A DNA stretch of 64,000 bases from Sphingomonadales bacterium UBA2683 (lineage in GTDB: Bacteria; Pseudomonadota; Alphaproteobacteria; Sphingomonadales; Sphingomonadaceae), in assembly GCA_002354635.1 (NCBI GenBank), contig DELZ01000005.1, forward strand, positions 171,839 through 235,838, in the 5' to 3' direction. The notes below the pieces were generated by a model. The model was not told the origin of the DNA. It saw only the letters and a list, made by a program, of their open reading frames with translations, and made no database searches. Below are positions 17,526 through 25,912 of the stretch, one piece after another; the stretch's first letter is position 1; every line of letters starts with the position of its first letter. The position numbers and the translations under genes are program-made.

Positions 17526-18902
17526 TCAGCTCTCCAAGCCCAATGCACTCCGTGCCTTGGCAATCTGCACCCTTACTTGATCCGGGGCTGTCCCGCCATA
17601 GCTGGATCGGCTCGCCACCGACGCATCGACGCTCAGCACGCTGAATACGTCAGAATCGATCCGCTTGTCGATTGCCTGAAACTGCTCGAGCGTGAGATCG
17701 GCCAAGCTGCAGTTCTGGTCTTCCGCCAGCGCCACCACCGCGCCGGTAATGTGATGCGCCTCGCGAAACGGCAGCTTCGCTTCCCGCACCAGCCAATCGG
17801 CAAAATCGGTGGCGGTCGAATAGCCCGACTCTGCCAGCGCGCGCATCCGCTGGCCGCTGAATTCCACTTCCGCAACCATACCGGTCATGGCGGCGATCGA
17901 AAGGCCGAGCAGGTCATGGGCCTCGAACACGGGCGGCTTGTCGTCCTGCATGTCCTTGGAATAGGCGAGCGGCAAACCTTTCATGGTAATCACCAGCGCA
18001 GTCATCGCGCCCGCAATCCGTCCACAATGGCCGCGCACCAATTCGGCAGCATCGGGGTTGCGTTTCTGCGGCATGATCGAGGATCCGGTCGAAAAACTGT
18101 CCGGCAGCTTCACAAAGCTGAACGGCTGACTTGCCCAGATCACGAATTCCTCGGCCAGACGGGAAAGGTGCAGGCTACATTGGGTTGCCGCCATCAGATA
18201 GTCGAGCGCGAAATCCCGGTCAGACACCGAATCCAGACTATTGGCGGTCGGACCATCAAAATCCAGAGTCGAGGCGGTTTTGTCGCGATCGATCGGAAAT
18301 CCGGTTCCGGCCAGTGCCGCCGCGCCGAGCGGCGATTCGTTCATCCGTCGCCGCGCGTCGGCAAATCGCGAGCGGTCCCTGCGGACCATTTCATAATAAG
18401 CCATCAGATGGTGGCCCAGGCTCACCGGCTGGGCGGACTGCAAATGGGTAAAGCCCGGCATGATCGTATCGGCATGTTCCTCGGCACGATCCACCAGCGC
18501 CTTCTGCAGGGCCGCCAGCGCATGGTCGGCCATATCCATGGCTTCGCGTACCCACAGCCGGAAATCTGTGGCGACCTGGTCATTGCGCGACCGCGCGGTG
18601 TGCAGGCGCCCCGCCACCGGCCCGACAATCTCGGAAAGACGCGCCTCGACATGCATGTGAATGTCTTCGAGATCGAGATTTTCGGTTACGCCGTCTTTTT
18701 CAAATTCCTGCGCGATCTGGTTCAGACCATCGACGATTTTCTTCGCATCTTCTGCCTCGACAATCCCCTGATCCGCCAGCATCGCGACATGAGCCAGACT
18801 CGCGCGAATATCATGCTGCCATAATTTCTTGTCGAAAGGGATGGAGGCGTTTATCTCGCGCATGATTGATGAAGGGCCATCGGCAAATCTGCCACCCCAC
18901 AT
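17526..18902 (-). CDS. argH: Argininosuccinate lyase
   Basis: 458 residues from MWGGRFADGPS, the typical ArgH N-terminus; a further upstream open frame is non-conserved. The fumarase/aspartase signature GSSIMPQKRNPD and the HTGRSRND-like segment (LHTARSRNDQVATDF) are present. It releases arginine and fumarate in arginine synthesis. It is the first gene of argH-lptM-lysA-siroheme synthase-DUF2721. The start is only 28 bases from the divergent tlpA-like gene. Confidence 0.97.
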   Translation of the reverse strand: MWGGRFADGPSSIMREINASIPFDKKLWQHDIRASLAHVAMLADQGIVEAEDAKKIVDGLNQIAQEFEKDGVTENLDLEDIHMHVEARLSEIVGPVAGRLHTARSRNDQVATDFRLWVREAMDMADHALAALQKALVDRAEEHADTIMPGFTHLQSAQPVSLGHHLMAYYEMVRRDRSRFADARRRMNESPLGAAALAGTGFPIDRDKTASTLDFDGPTANSLDSVSDRDFALDYLMAATQCSLHLSRLAEEFVIWASQPFSFVKLPDSFSTGSSIMPQKRNPDAAELVRGHCGRIAGAMTALVITMKGLPLAYSKDMQDDKPPVFEAHDLLGLSIAAMTGMVAEVEFSGQRMRALAESGYSTATDFADWLVREAKLPFREAHHITGAVVALAEDQNCSLADLTLEQFQAIDKRIDSDVFSVLSVDASVASRSSYGGTAPDQVRVQIAKARSALGLES

Positions 18903-18930
18903 GATATTGGAATTTTTTGTGACTTTAGTG

Positions 18931-19518
18931 ATGCGTACCGTCCTGTCCGTGATCCTGTTGGTGAGCCTAGGCGCCTGCGATAGAGGCTCCGACGAAGCGG
19001 GGCAAGAATTTGCTGACGGCGAGATGCAGGAAGAAGGAGAAACGATCGAGAGTGGCCAGGGCATGGTTGGCAAGCTGGACATTTCCCAGCGCGGCACAGC
19101 GATGGTTGATACCTCCTTTCAGGCACCGGACGGCAGCCCGGTGCAATTGAGCGACTTTACCGGCAAGCCCCTGCTTGTGAATATCTGGGCAACCTGGTGT
19201 GCTCCATGCATTGTCGAAATGCCGATGCTCGATACACTGGCAGCGCGGGAGAAGGACCGGCTCAAGGTCCTGGTGGTGTCTCAGGACATTCAGGGCACGG
19301 AAAAAGTTGTCCCCTTTTTCGAACGCGGCAATTTCCAGGAACTGGAGCCCTATGTCGATCCGGAAAACGGTCTGAGCTTTGGTTTCGGTTCCGGTCTGAT
19401 GCCAACCACCGTGCTTTATGATGCGCAGGGCAAGGAAGTGTGGCGGGTCATCGGCGCCATGGACTGGGATGGCGCCAAGGCAGCTGCCCTGCTGGAAGAC
19501 ACGCTTTCCGAAGGCTGA
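18931..19518 (+). CDS. TlpA-like thioredoxin-fold lipoprotein
   Basis: 195 residues. Lipoprotein signal with lipobox LGAC near residue 16, an acidic linker, then a thioredoxin fold with the redox motif WATWCAPC and the cis-Pro segment LMPTTVLYD. Such periplasmic proteins reduce disulfides during cytochrome c assembly or other envelope processes. It is followed by two cytochrome genes in the same direction, which supports that role. Confidence 0.87.
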   Translation: MRTVLSVILLVSLGACDRGSDEAGQEFADGEMQEEGETIESGQGMVGKLDISQRGTAMVDTSFQAPDGSPVQLSDFTGKPLLVNIWATWCAPCIVEMPMLDTLAAREKDRLKVLVVSQDIQGTEKVVPFFERGNFQELEPYVDPENGLSFGFGSGLMPTTVLYDAQGKEVWRVIGAMDWDGAKAAALLEDTLSEG

Positions 19519-19636
19519 AAATCGCATTCCGGCAAATCGGAACCTGCCAGCCCCAGACCTTTGCAACAGCCGTAATCCATTGCGTTGGTTCCGAAATTCG
19601 CTAGTCTCGAGCTACTTCGGCAATTTGGAGAATTCG

Positions 19637-20152
19637 ATGAGACGCTGCAAATCAAAAATAATTGTTCCGCTCCTTGCCAGCCTTGCGCTGCTTTCTGCCT
19701 GCGGACAGAATACCGAAACGGACATGGACTCGCAGTTAGCAGCCGTCGAACTTCCAAATGGAATGACCGTGAAGGAGCAAATTGAAGCAAGGCAGGGCCA
19801 CCTCAAGAAAATCGGCAAGGCGTTCAAGAGCATCAGCGATCAGTTGAAGGCCGACAGTCCCGATCTGGCCCGGATTCAGGCCGCCGCTGCGCTCGTACCC
19901 AAAGAGGCAGAAGGCATGGCCGACTGGTTTCCGGAGGGAACAGGGTCCGAATCCGGTGTCAAAACCGATGCACTGCCGGTCATCTGGAAAAACAAGTCCG
20001 ACTTCAATGACAAGGTTTTGGCGATGCAGGAGGCTGCCGCCGGGCTCGACACGGTTGCCCAGAGCGGTGATGTTGCAACCATTGCAACCGCCTTCCAGGC
20101 AACGGGCGGCAAATGCAAGGACTGCCATGATAAGTATCGCGAGGACGACTAG
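19637..20152 (+). CDS. Lipoprotein cytochrome c (cytochrome c'-like)
   Basis: 171 residues. Signal peptide ending in a possible lipobox (LLSAC), a helical body and a single C-terminal heme motif CKDCH (160-164). One C-terminal haem in a four-helix protein is the cytochrome c-prime pattern, for electron transfer or NO/ligand binding in the periplasm. It ends 6 bases before the cytochrome b gene, so the pair is probably an operon. Confidence 0.85.
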   Translation: MRRCKSKIIVPLLASLALLSACGQNTETDMDSQLAAVELPNGMTVKEQIEARQGHLKKIGKAFKSISDQLKADSPDLARIQAAAALVPKEAEGMADWFPEGTGSESGVKTDALPVIWKNKSDFNDKVLAMQEAAAGLDTVAQSGDVATIATAFQATGGKCKDCHDKYREDD

Positions 20153-20158
20153 CCTGAT

Positions 20159-20827
20159 ATGACGACCGAACCCGCGCGCATCCTGGTCTGGGACGGCGCC
20201 GTCCGGCTGGTGCACTGGCTGATGGTGGCTCTTGTGCCGCTCCTCTGGTGGACCGCAGAGCAAGGCTATATGGACTGGCACAAACGTCTTGGCCTGACGA
20301 TGTTCGGACTGGTCCTGTTTCGATTGTTATGGGGTTTGTTCGGCAGCTGGACGGCGCGATTCGCTCCCATGATGAGACGGATAGGATCTCTGAGTTCCTA
20401 CCTCGGTAAATTGCGGCGGCGCGAGCCGGGCGCCACCTTCGGCCACAGTCCCCTGGCCGTGCTGAGCGTCTTCGCCCTGTTAATTGTCCTGGTTGCCCAG
20501 GTGACAACCGGGCTGTTCTCTGTCGATGTTGACGGCCTCGAATCCGGTCCATTGGCCATAATGGTGTCGTTCGAGACAGGCCGGCAGTTCGCAGAAGTTC
20601 ACGAGTTCAACTTCAATCTGCTGGCAGCCCTCATCGTGCTGCATATCGTGGCGATCGCGATCTACCGATTTGTACTGAAAGAGAAGCTTGTCGGAGCTAT
20701 GGTAACGGGCCGACGATCCCGTTCGGATTTTTCCGAGGCCCACCTGCCCGATAACCGACCGCGCAAATATACGATGATGATCGCGGCCCTGCTGTCGGTT
20801 GCCTGCGTGATAGTGATATCAAATTGA
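20159..20827 (+). CDS. Cytochrome b561/b-type diheme membrane protein
   Basis: 222 residues with about four to five transmembrane helices. Likely haem ligands are the histidines in LVHWLMVA (helix 1), DWHKRLGLTM (helix 2) and ALIVLHIVAIAIYRF (helix 4). The family transfers electrons between quinol and a periplasmic cytochrome. The 6-base spacing to the cytochrome c gene makes that its probable partner. Confidence 0.88.
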   Translation: MTTEPARILVWDGAVRLVHWLMVALVPLLWWTAEQGYMDWHKRLGLTMFGLVLFRLLWGLFGSWTARFAPMMRRIGSLSSYLGKLRRREPGATFGHSPLAVLSVFALLIVLVAQVTTGLFSVDVDGLESGPLAIMVSFETGRQFAEVHEFNFNLLAALIVLHIVAIAIYRFVLKEKLVGAMVTGRRSRSDFSEAHLPDNRPRKYTMMIAALLSVACVIVISN

Positions 20828-20872
20828 AAGAAATGGCGTCGCAAGACCAGTTCCGACATCGCGTCGAAATGG

Positions 20873-20948
<76 letters not shown>

Positions 20949-21483
20949 CCGTGACCAGATGCATGTTGGCATCATCGGGGTCAGGCGAGCGCCATTGCCA
21001 AATCATCGCGCCTTTGGCAAGCCAATTTGCGTTCCTGTACCAACAAGTTCATCCGCAACAATTTTTCTTCGCCCTTCTGGCATGATCATCGACCCATTAA
21101 CCAGAACCCTAGCTGACTCCGCGATTCGCAAGTTATACCTCGTTATCCACAGCATATATTCCATATATTTCAGATAGTTGAAAAGATATTTAGCAAAATC
21201 CGAGGCTTGCCGGTGTCAATCGAAATATTTCACTTTTTTTACAAGGCCGCTCTTGATCGACTCACTCGGACGGGCTTACTACAGAGCCTCGGCTGATGGC
21301 TACGATTGCGATATCCGGGCCTAATTAGAAAATATAAATGATCGTTGAAAACGTGTTTTCAGCATCAGATCCATTGTGCCTGATTCATTCCCATGGCTGG
21401 GGGTAATGAGAGCCGCTTAATTCCGGGTCTGCGATCAATTGTCGGCGTTGCAATCTGGCGCCAAACGGGGAAGTTTTCGGGGG
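20949..21483. promoter_or_regulatory. Upstream region of dnaA (535 bases without a gene)
   Basis: No open frame supports a gene. It holds one perfect DnaA box TTATCCACA (21143-21151) beside an AT-rich run, four GANTC sites (21115, 21123, 21259, 21382) of the kind methylated by CcrM, and a palindrome TGAAAAC-GT-GTTTTCA at 21346-21361 about 120 bases before the dnaA start. This fits a regulated dnaA promoter region; a full oriC is not evident because only one strict DnaA box is seen. Confidence 0.6.
21143..21151 (+). promoter_or_regulatory. DnaA box TTATCCACA
   Basis: Exact consensus 9-mer within the AT-rich dnaA upstream region, about 340 bases before the start codon. Probably autoregulation of dnaA. 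Confidence 0.7.
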
Positions 21484-22920
21484 ATGTTTGTGAACGAAAA
21501 AGTGCAAGACCGGGATGCCATGTCGTCCGCAAGCAGTCCTGTTTCCGGAGAGATTATAATTTCAACCGACCTTGAAACGATATGGCTCAAGATATGCGCG
21601 GGCCTGCGCCGCGATTTGGGTGCACAAATTTTCGGCCAGTGGATCAAACCGATCAAGCTGTCCGCATTTGATTCGGACACCGGTATATTGCAGCTGGAAC
21701 TGCCATCGGAATTTGCAGCAACCTGGGTGCGGGATCGCTATGCCGAACGCCTTTTTCTGGCCTGGAAAGCCCATCAACCGGCGGTCACAGGTCTTGCCTT
21801 TGAGGCCCAGTCAGGCGCTGCAAAAATCGTTCAGATTGCACAGGGCAATGGTTCTGCGCCACGGGGCGCGGACATAGTCGTTCCTGAGAGCAAATTTCGT
21901 CTGGATCTGGATCCCCGAATGACCTTCGACCAGTTTATCGCCGGGCACTCCAATGTTCTCGCGCTCAATGCCGCCCAGCGCACTGCGGCTGCGGACAAGC
22001 CCTTGTTTAGTCCTCTTTATCTGCAGTCTTCCACCGGACAGGGCAAGACCCATTTGATGCACGCCATCGGCCATGCATTTCGTGAAGAGTTTCCTTCCGC
22101 GACCATCATCTACATGTCCGCAGAGCGCTTCATGATCGAATTCGTTTCTGCCATGCGCCGCAACGAGGGGATGGAATTCAAGGCATCGCTGCGCGAAGCG
22201 GACTTGCTGATGATCGACGACATCCAGTTCATTGTCGGCAAAAATTCGACCCAGGAGGAATTTCTCCATACGGTCGATTCGCTGATCAGCCGCGGCAAAC
22301 GTGTGGTGGTAGCGGCCGATCGTCCACCGCAAGCTCTGGACGGTGTTGACCAGCGCCTGCTCTCGCGCCTGTCGATGGGCCTGGTCGCCGACATTCAGTC
22401 AGCCGGCCTTGAACTGCGCCGTGATATTCTCAAGCACCGTCTGGCAACAATGCCGCACCAGCAGGTATCGGAAGAGGTGGTCGATTTTCTCGCTCGCACG
22501 ATCAGCCGCAATTTACGCGAACTGGAAGGCGGCCTCAACAAGCTGCTCGCCTATGCGCAGCTGACCGGGCGCGAAATCAGCCGCGAATTAGCGGAGGAAC
22601 AACTGTCCGATATTTTGAGCGCCTGTCGCCGCCGGATCACGATCGACGAAATCCAGCGTACGGTGTGCGAATATTATCGGCTTGACCGGAACGAGATGTC
22701 ATCCAAACGCCGCGCTCGCGCCGTGGCCCGGCCGCGGCAGGTCGCCATGTACCTGTCAAAGGTCATGACGCCGCGCAGCTATCCGGAAATAGGTCGCAAA
22801 TTTGGCGGCCGTGATCACAGCACGGTCATTCATGCCGTCAAGCTGGTCGAGCATTTGCGCGGCGAAGACAGCGAAATGGACAATGATGTGCGAATGCTCC
22901 TCCGTCAGCTTGAAAGCTGA
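21484..22920 (+). CDS. dnaA: Chromosomal replication initiator DnaA
   Basis: 478 residues from the ATG at 21484, which follows GGGGG; a further in-frame ATG at 21520 is also possible. The order is the N-terminal domain I (residues about 20-85), AAA+ domain with Walker A (STGQGKTHL) and Walker B (LLMIDDIQF), arginine-finger region and C-terminal HTH with the signature GGRDHSTVIHA. DnaA opens oriC to start replication. The neighbourhood dnaA-rpsT-mutM-ubiE-ubiB-coaBC-dut is a conserved alphaproteobacterial block. Confidence 0.97.
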   Translation: MFVNEKVQDRDAMSSASSPVSGEIIISTDLETIWLKICAGLRRDLGAQIFGQWIKPIKLSAFDSDTGILQLELPSEFAATWVRDRYAERLFLAWKAHQPAVTGLAFEAQSGAAKIVQIAQGNGSAPRGADIVVPESKFRLDLDPRMTFDQFIAGHSNVLALNAAQRTAAADKPLFSPLYLQSSTGQGKTHLMHAIGHAFREEFPSATIIYMSAERFMIEFVSAMRRNEGMEFKASLREADLLMIDDIQFIVGKNSTQEEFLHTVDSLISRGKRVVVAADRPPQALDGVDQRLLSRLSMGLVADIQSAGLELRRDILKHRLATMPHQQVSEEVVDFLARTISRNLRELEGGLNKLLAYAQLTGREISRELAEEQLSDILSACRRRITIDEIQRTVCEYYRLDRNEMSSKRRARAVARPRQVAMYLSKVMTPRSYPEIGRKFGGRDHSTVIHAVKLVEHLRGEDSEMDNDVRMLLRQLES

Positions 22921-22932
22921 GGGTCGCCCGAC

Positions 22933-23592
22933 TTATTCTTTCTCGGGAGCAACCGAAATGCGGACCCGCTCGCCGCTGTTTCCGGGGAAGTCGGTAAACA
23001 TCGCTTCCACCAGATTTGGCACCAGATAGGTCAGGTTCTTCGACCGCGACATGGCTTCGGCCTTGCCTTCGAACAGGCGTTCGCCATCGATCGTCCGATC
23101 GATCTTCAAATCCAGTTCGGTGGTGTAGACGGTGAAACTGCGAACATTGCCGTAGCCGGAAAAGGCTGGGCCACCGAACAGGAAGGGATCGTGGAAGCCG
23201 TAGCGATAGCGATGGCGTCCGTAATATCCGCCAAACCGGCCTGTGGGATAGAACGGATCATAGTCGCCAACGACCTTCTCCCGTCCCTTGTCGATGTCAT
23301 AGTCCATACGGACAATCAGTTCCGCTGCGGCCGGATCGGCGCTGCGACGATAGCCAAGTTCCATCATCTTTTGCTCAACCAGTGCTGCATATTGTCCGAA
23401 CTCGAGACCGCCAGCCAGTTCGGGATCATCGGCAACAACGGCGAAGCTTTGGCCGGTGGTGTCGGGAAGCGCCACGAAACGCTGCACGTCGGCCCGGAAT
23501 GGTGTCGCACAGGCCGCCAATGTCAGTACGGCAAGCGGTGCGAACAACGACAACCCCTTCCGAGTAACGCCGAGTTTAGCAAAAACACTCAT
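22933..23592 (-). CDS. DUF4136 family lipoprotein
   Basis: 219 residues. A signal with lipobox LAAC is followed by a beta-rich domain (FRADVQRFVAL at the start; SFTVYTTELDLKIDRTIDGE toward the end) and a Tyr/Gly/Arg-rich central loop (YYGRHRYRYGFHDPF) that is typical of DUF4136 proteins. Function unknown; localisation probably outer membrane or periplasm. Convergent with dnaA, 12 bases from its stop. Confidence 0.85.
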   Translation of the reverse strand: MSVFAKLGVTRKGLSLFAPLAVLTLAACATPFRADVQRFVALPDTTGQSFAVVADDPELAGGLEFGQYAALVEQKMMELGYRRSADPAAAELIVRMDYDIDKGREKVVGDYDPFYPTGRFGGYYGRHRYRYGFHDPFLFGGPAFSGYGNVRSFTVYTTELDLKIDRTIDGERLFEGKAEAMSRSKNLTYLVPNLVEAMFTDFPGNSGERVRISVAPEKE

Positions 23593-23808
23593 CTTTTATC
23601 CTTCAAATTACTCAACAACTTTGACTTCATCATAAAGAGGGCGGGCTGAACCGTGTTTGAACGACGGCAGATTGACGCCTGATCACCCATTCGCAGCGAC
23701 CGCACAAGCAAAAACCAGCCCCTCGGCCGATCGCCGGAGGATATACCCGCTCCCCGACAACCGGATTGGTATAGTCGCCCCCCCAATGGCGTGGACGTTG
23801 GGCAAAAG

Positions 23809-23836
23809 AAAACCCGCCACAATCGGGCGGGTTTTT
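23809..23836 (-). terminator. Intrinsic terminator of rpsT
   Basis: Perfect 10-base arms AAAACCCGCC (23809-23818) and GGCGGGTTTT (23826-23835), a 7-base loop, T-rich on the minus strand afterwards. It sits 23 bases downstream of the rpsT stop and can also work in the plus direction. Confidence 0.85.
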
Positions 23837-23858
23837 CTGTAACGGTCTCGAAGGCTGA

Positions 23859-24128
23859 TTAGGCGGTTTGCAGCGCGGCAACCCGTTTTGTCAGGCGGCT
23901 GAATTTCCGCGAAGCCGTATTCTTGTGATACAGGCCTTTCGAAACGCCACGTGCCAGTTCAGGCTGCACGGCCTTCAGTGCCGCTGCCGCGACGTCCTTG
24001 TCGCCAGCTTCAAGGGCTGCATCCACGGCCTTGATCTTGGTACGGATCTGGCTCAGGCGATTTTTGTTGATCGCGGTGCGGCGCGTATTGCGACGGATAC
24101 GTTTTTTTGCTTGCGGCGTATTAGCCAT
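23859..24128 (-). CDS. rpsT: 30S ribosomal protein S20
   Basis: 89 residues beginning MANTPQAKKRIRRNTRR, with the expected very basic helical sequence (AINKNRLSQIRTKIK; RGVSKGLYHKNTASRKFSRL). Small-subunit protein. Normal length. The terminator at 23809 follows. Its position next to dnaA and mutM is typical for alphaproteobacteria. Confidence 0.98.
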   Translation of the reverse strand: MANTPQAKKRIRRNTRRTAINKNRLSQIRTKIKAVDAALEAGDKDVAAAALKAVQPELARGVSKGLYHKNTASRKFSRLTKRVAALQTA

Positions 24129-24240
24129 GAAAAACCCTCAAAATCTGAAATTAAATGCCGAAACGTTATGTACCGCTTCCGGCTCAAGACGGCGGCCAAT
24201 AGCGTGACAGCCGATTCTCGTCAATAGCTTAGTGAACCGC

Positions 24241-25053
24241 TTATTTCTGGCATTGTGAACAGTAAAAGGTCGACCGGCCGCTATCGACTCGTCGCTGCAC
24301 CGGCGCGCCGCACTGACAGGCACAGCCCTCACGGCCATAGACCCGCCAGTCCTTGGCGAAATAGCCCAGTTCGCCGCTCGGTTGCACAAAGTCCCGAAGC
24401 GAAGACCCCCCGGCAGCAATGGCCGCGATCAGAACCTCTTTAATCGCGGCAACCAGCCGTTCATAGCGGGACTTCGAGATCACTCCGCCCTTCAGACGTG
24501 GTGAAATGCCCGCCATGTGGAGCGCTTCGCAGACATATATATTGCCAAGACCTGCCACTATTCGTTGGTCTAGCAACAGCTGCTTGATCGGCGCCTTGCG
24601 ATCTTTGGTGGCGGCTTTCAGATAGGCACCGGTAAACTCGTCTCCCAACGGCTCGGGACCCATCAGCACGAATGGCTTGTAGCCTTCCAGATCCACCGCA
24701 CGCACCAAATCGAGTGAGCCGAATCGCCGCGGATCGTTGAGCGCCAGCCGGTGACCCGAATCCGTCTCGAGCAGCAGATGATCGTGCTTCTCGATCTCCT
24801 CGGGGTCGATTCGCCAACGGCCCGACATGCCGAGATGGAAAATCATCATATCGCCGCGATCGGTCTCGATCAGTCCATATTTTGCGCGCCTGCCAAGCGA
24901 GGTCACCACAGCACCGGTCATCCGCTGCCTCAGATCGATCGGAATCGGCCAGCGCAGATCCGCACGGCGTGGTTCAACCACGGTCAGTCGCTGCCCTTCG
25001 AGCACCGGTCGCAAACCGGCAACGGTCGTTTCCACTTCTGGTAGCTCTGGCAT
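24241..25053 (-). CDS. mutM: Formamidopyrimidine-DNA glycosylase (Fpg/MutM)
   Basis: 270 residues. The catalytic proline and Glu are at the N-terminus (PELPEVETTVAGL); the helix-two-turns-helix region (KQLLLDQRIVAGLGNIYVCE) and C-terminal zinc finger (CACQCGAPVQ ... YCSQCQK) complete the enzyme. It removes 8-oxoguanine and ring-opened purines from DNA. It is divergent from ubiE, 105 bases between starts. Confidence 0.96.
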   Translation of the reverse strand: MPELPEVETTVAGLRPVLEGQRLTVVEPRRADLRWPIPIDLRQRMTGAVVTSLGRRAKYGLIETDRGDMMIFHLGMSGRWRIDPEEIEKHDHLLLETDSGHRLALNDPRRFGSLDLVRAVDLEGYKPFVLMGPEPLGDEFTGAYLKAATKDRKAPIKQLLLDQRIVAGLGNIYVCEALHMAGISPRLKGGVISKSRYERLVAAIKEVLIAAIAAGGSSLRDFVQPSGELGYFAKDWRVYGREGCACQCGAPVQRRVDSGRSTFYCSQCQK

Positions 25054-25158
25054 GCCGGTCCCAATCCATTACGGTCCAATGGGCAGCTACAGAGTGATTG
25101 CAGTGCTGCCAAGGCTCGTCTACTTGGGTTGCCAAAGAAAAATCAGCACAGGCAAGAA

Positions 25159-25899
25159 ATGGCTATCGAAAGCAAAACCGTCTCCTTCGGCTATGAAGAG
25201 GTCGACGAGAGCGAAAAGACCGGCAGGGTCGGCGCGGTCTTCTCGAGCGTTGCCTCCAAATATGATGTGATGAACGACGCGATGAGCGCCGGCACCCACC
25301 GCTTGTGGAAAGATCGCTTCGTGCGCCGCGTGAAGCCGCGCGCCGGCGAGAATATCCTCGATATGGCCGGTGGCACCGGTGACATAGCCTTTCGGATGGT
25401 CGACAGCGGCGCCCATATCACGGTGGCCGACATCAATGCGGAAATGCTCGCCGAAGGCGTAGAACGGGCGCTGGCAAAAGACGAAACGCGGCTGGTCTGG
25501 AGCCAGCAAAATGCCGAGACACTCAACTTTCCCGAGGCCCATTTCGACGCCTATACGATCGTCTTCGGCATCCGCAATGTCACCCATATCGACAGGGCGC
25601 TGGCCGAAGCCTACCGCGTGCTGAAATATGGCGGGCGTTTTTATTGCATGGAATTTTCACAAACCAAATGGCCGGGCTTCAACAAGGTTTACGAGACCTA
25701 TTCCCACCATATCTTGCCCAAGGTTGGCAAGATGGTTGCGAATGACGAGGCCAGCTACCGCTATCTCGCCGAATCAATCGCGAAATTTCCGCCGATGGAA
25801 AAATTTCGCGCGATGATCGAAGCCGCCGGTTTCAGCCAGACAAAGGTGGAGCCGATGATGGGTGGTCTGGTCGCGATTCACAGCGGCTGGAAGATCTGA
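25159..25899 (+). CDS. ubiE: Ubiquinone/menaquinone methyltransferase UbiE
   Basis: 246 residues from MAIESKTVSFGYEEV; the upstream extension to 25129 is not conserved. SAM-binding motif LDMAGGTGDIAFRM, the KYDVMNDAMSAGTHRLWKD signature and the C-terminal GGLVAIHSGWKI are as expected. It C-methylates the benzoquinol ring in ubiquinone synthesis. It is followed 13 bases later by ubiB, its usual partner. Confidence 0.96.
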   Translation: MAIESKTVSFGYEEVDESEKTGRVGAVFSSVASKYDVMNDAMSAGTHRLWKDRFVRRVKPRAGENILDMAGGTGDIAFRMVDSGAHITVADINAEMLAEGVERALAKDETRLVWSQQNAETLNFPEAHFDAYTIVFGIRNVTHIDRALAEAYRVLKYGGRFYCMEFSQTKWPGFNKVYETYSHHILPKVGKMVANDEASYRYLAESIAKFPPMEKFRAMIEAAGFSQTKVEPMMGGLVAIHSGWKI

Positions 25900-25912
25900 G
25901 CCGCCGCTAGGG

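Noticed and set aside
20949..21483. Chromosomal origin oriC
   Set aside because: Only one strict DnaA box is seen; AT-rich run alone is not enough. Cumulative GC skew over the genome would decide.
23593..23858. Extra gene between the DUF4136 lipoprotein and rpsT
   Set aside because: Only short frames without start signals; the sequence holds the rpsT terminator.
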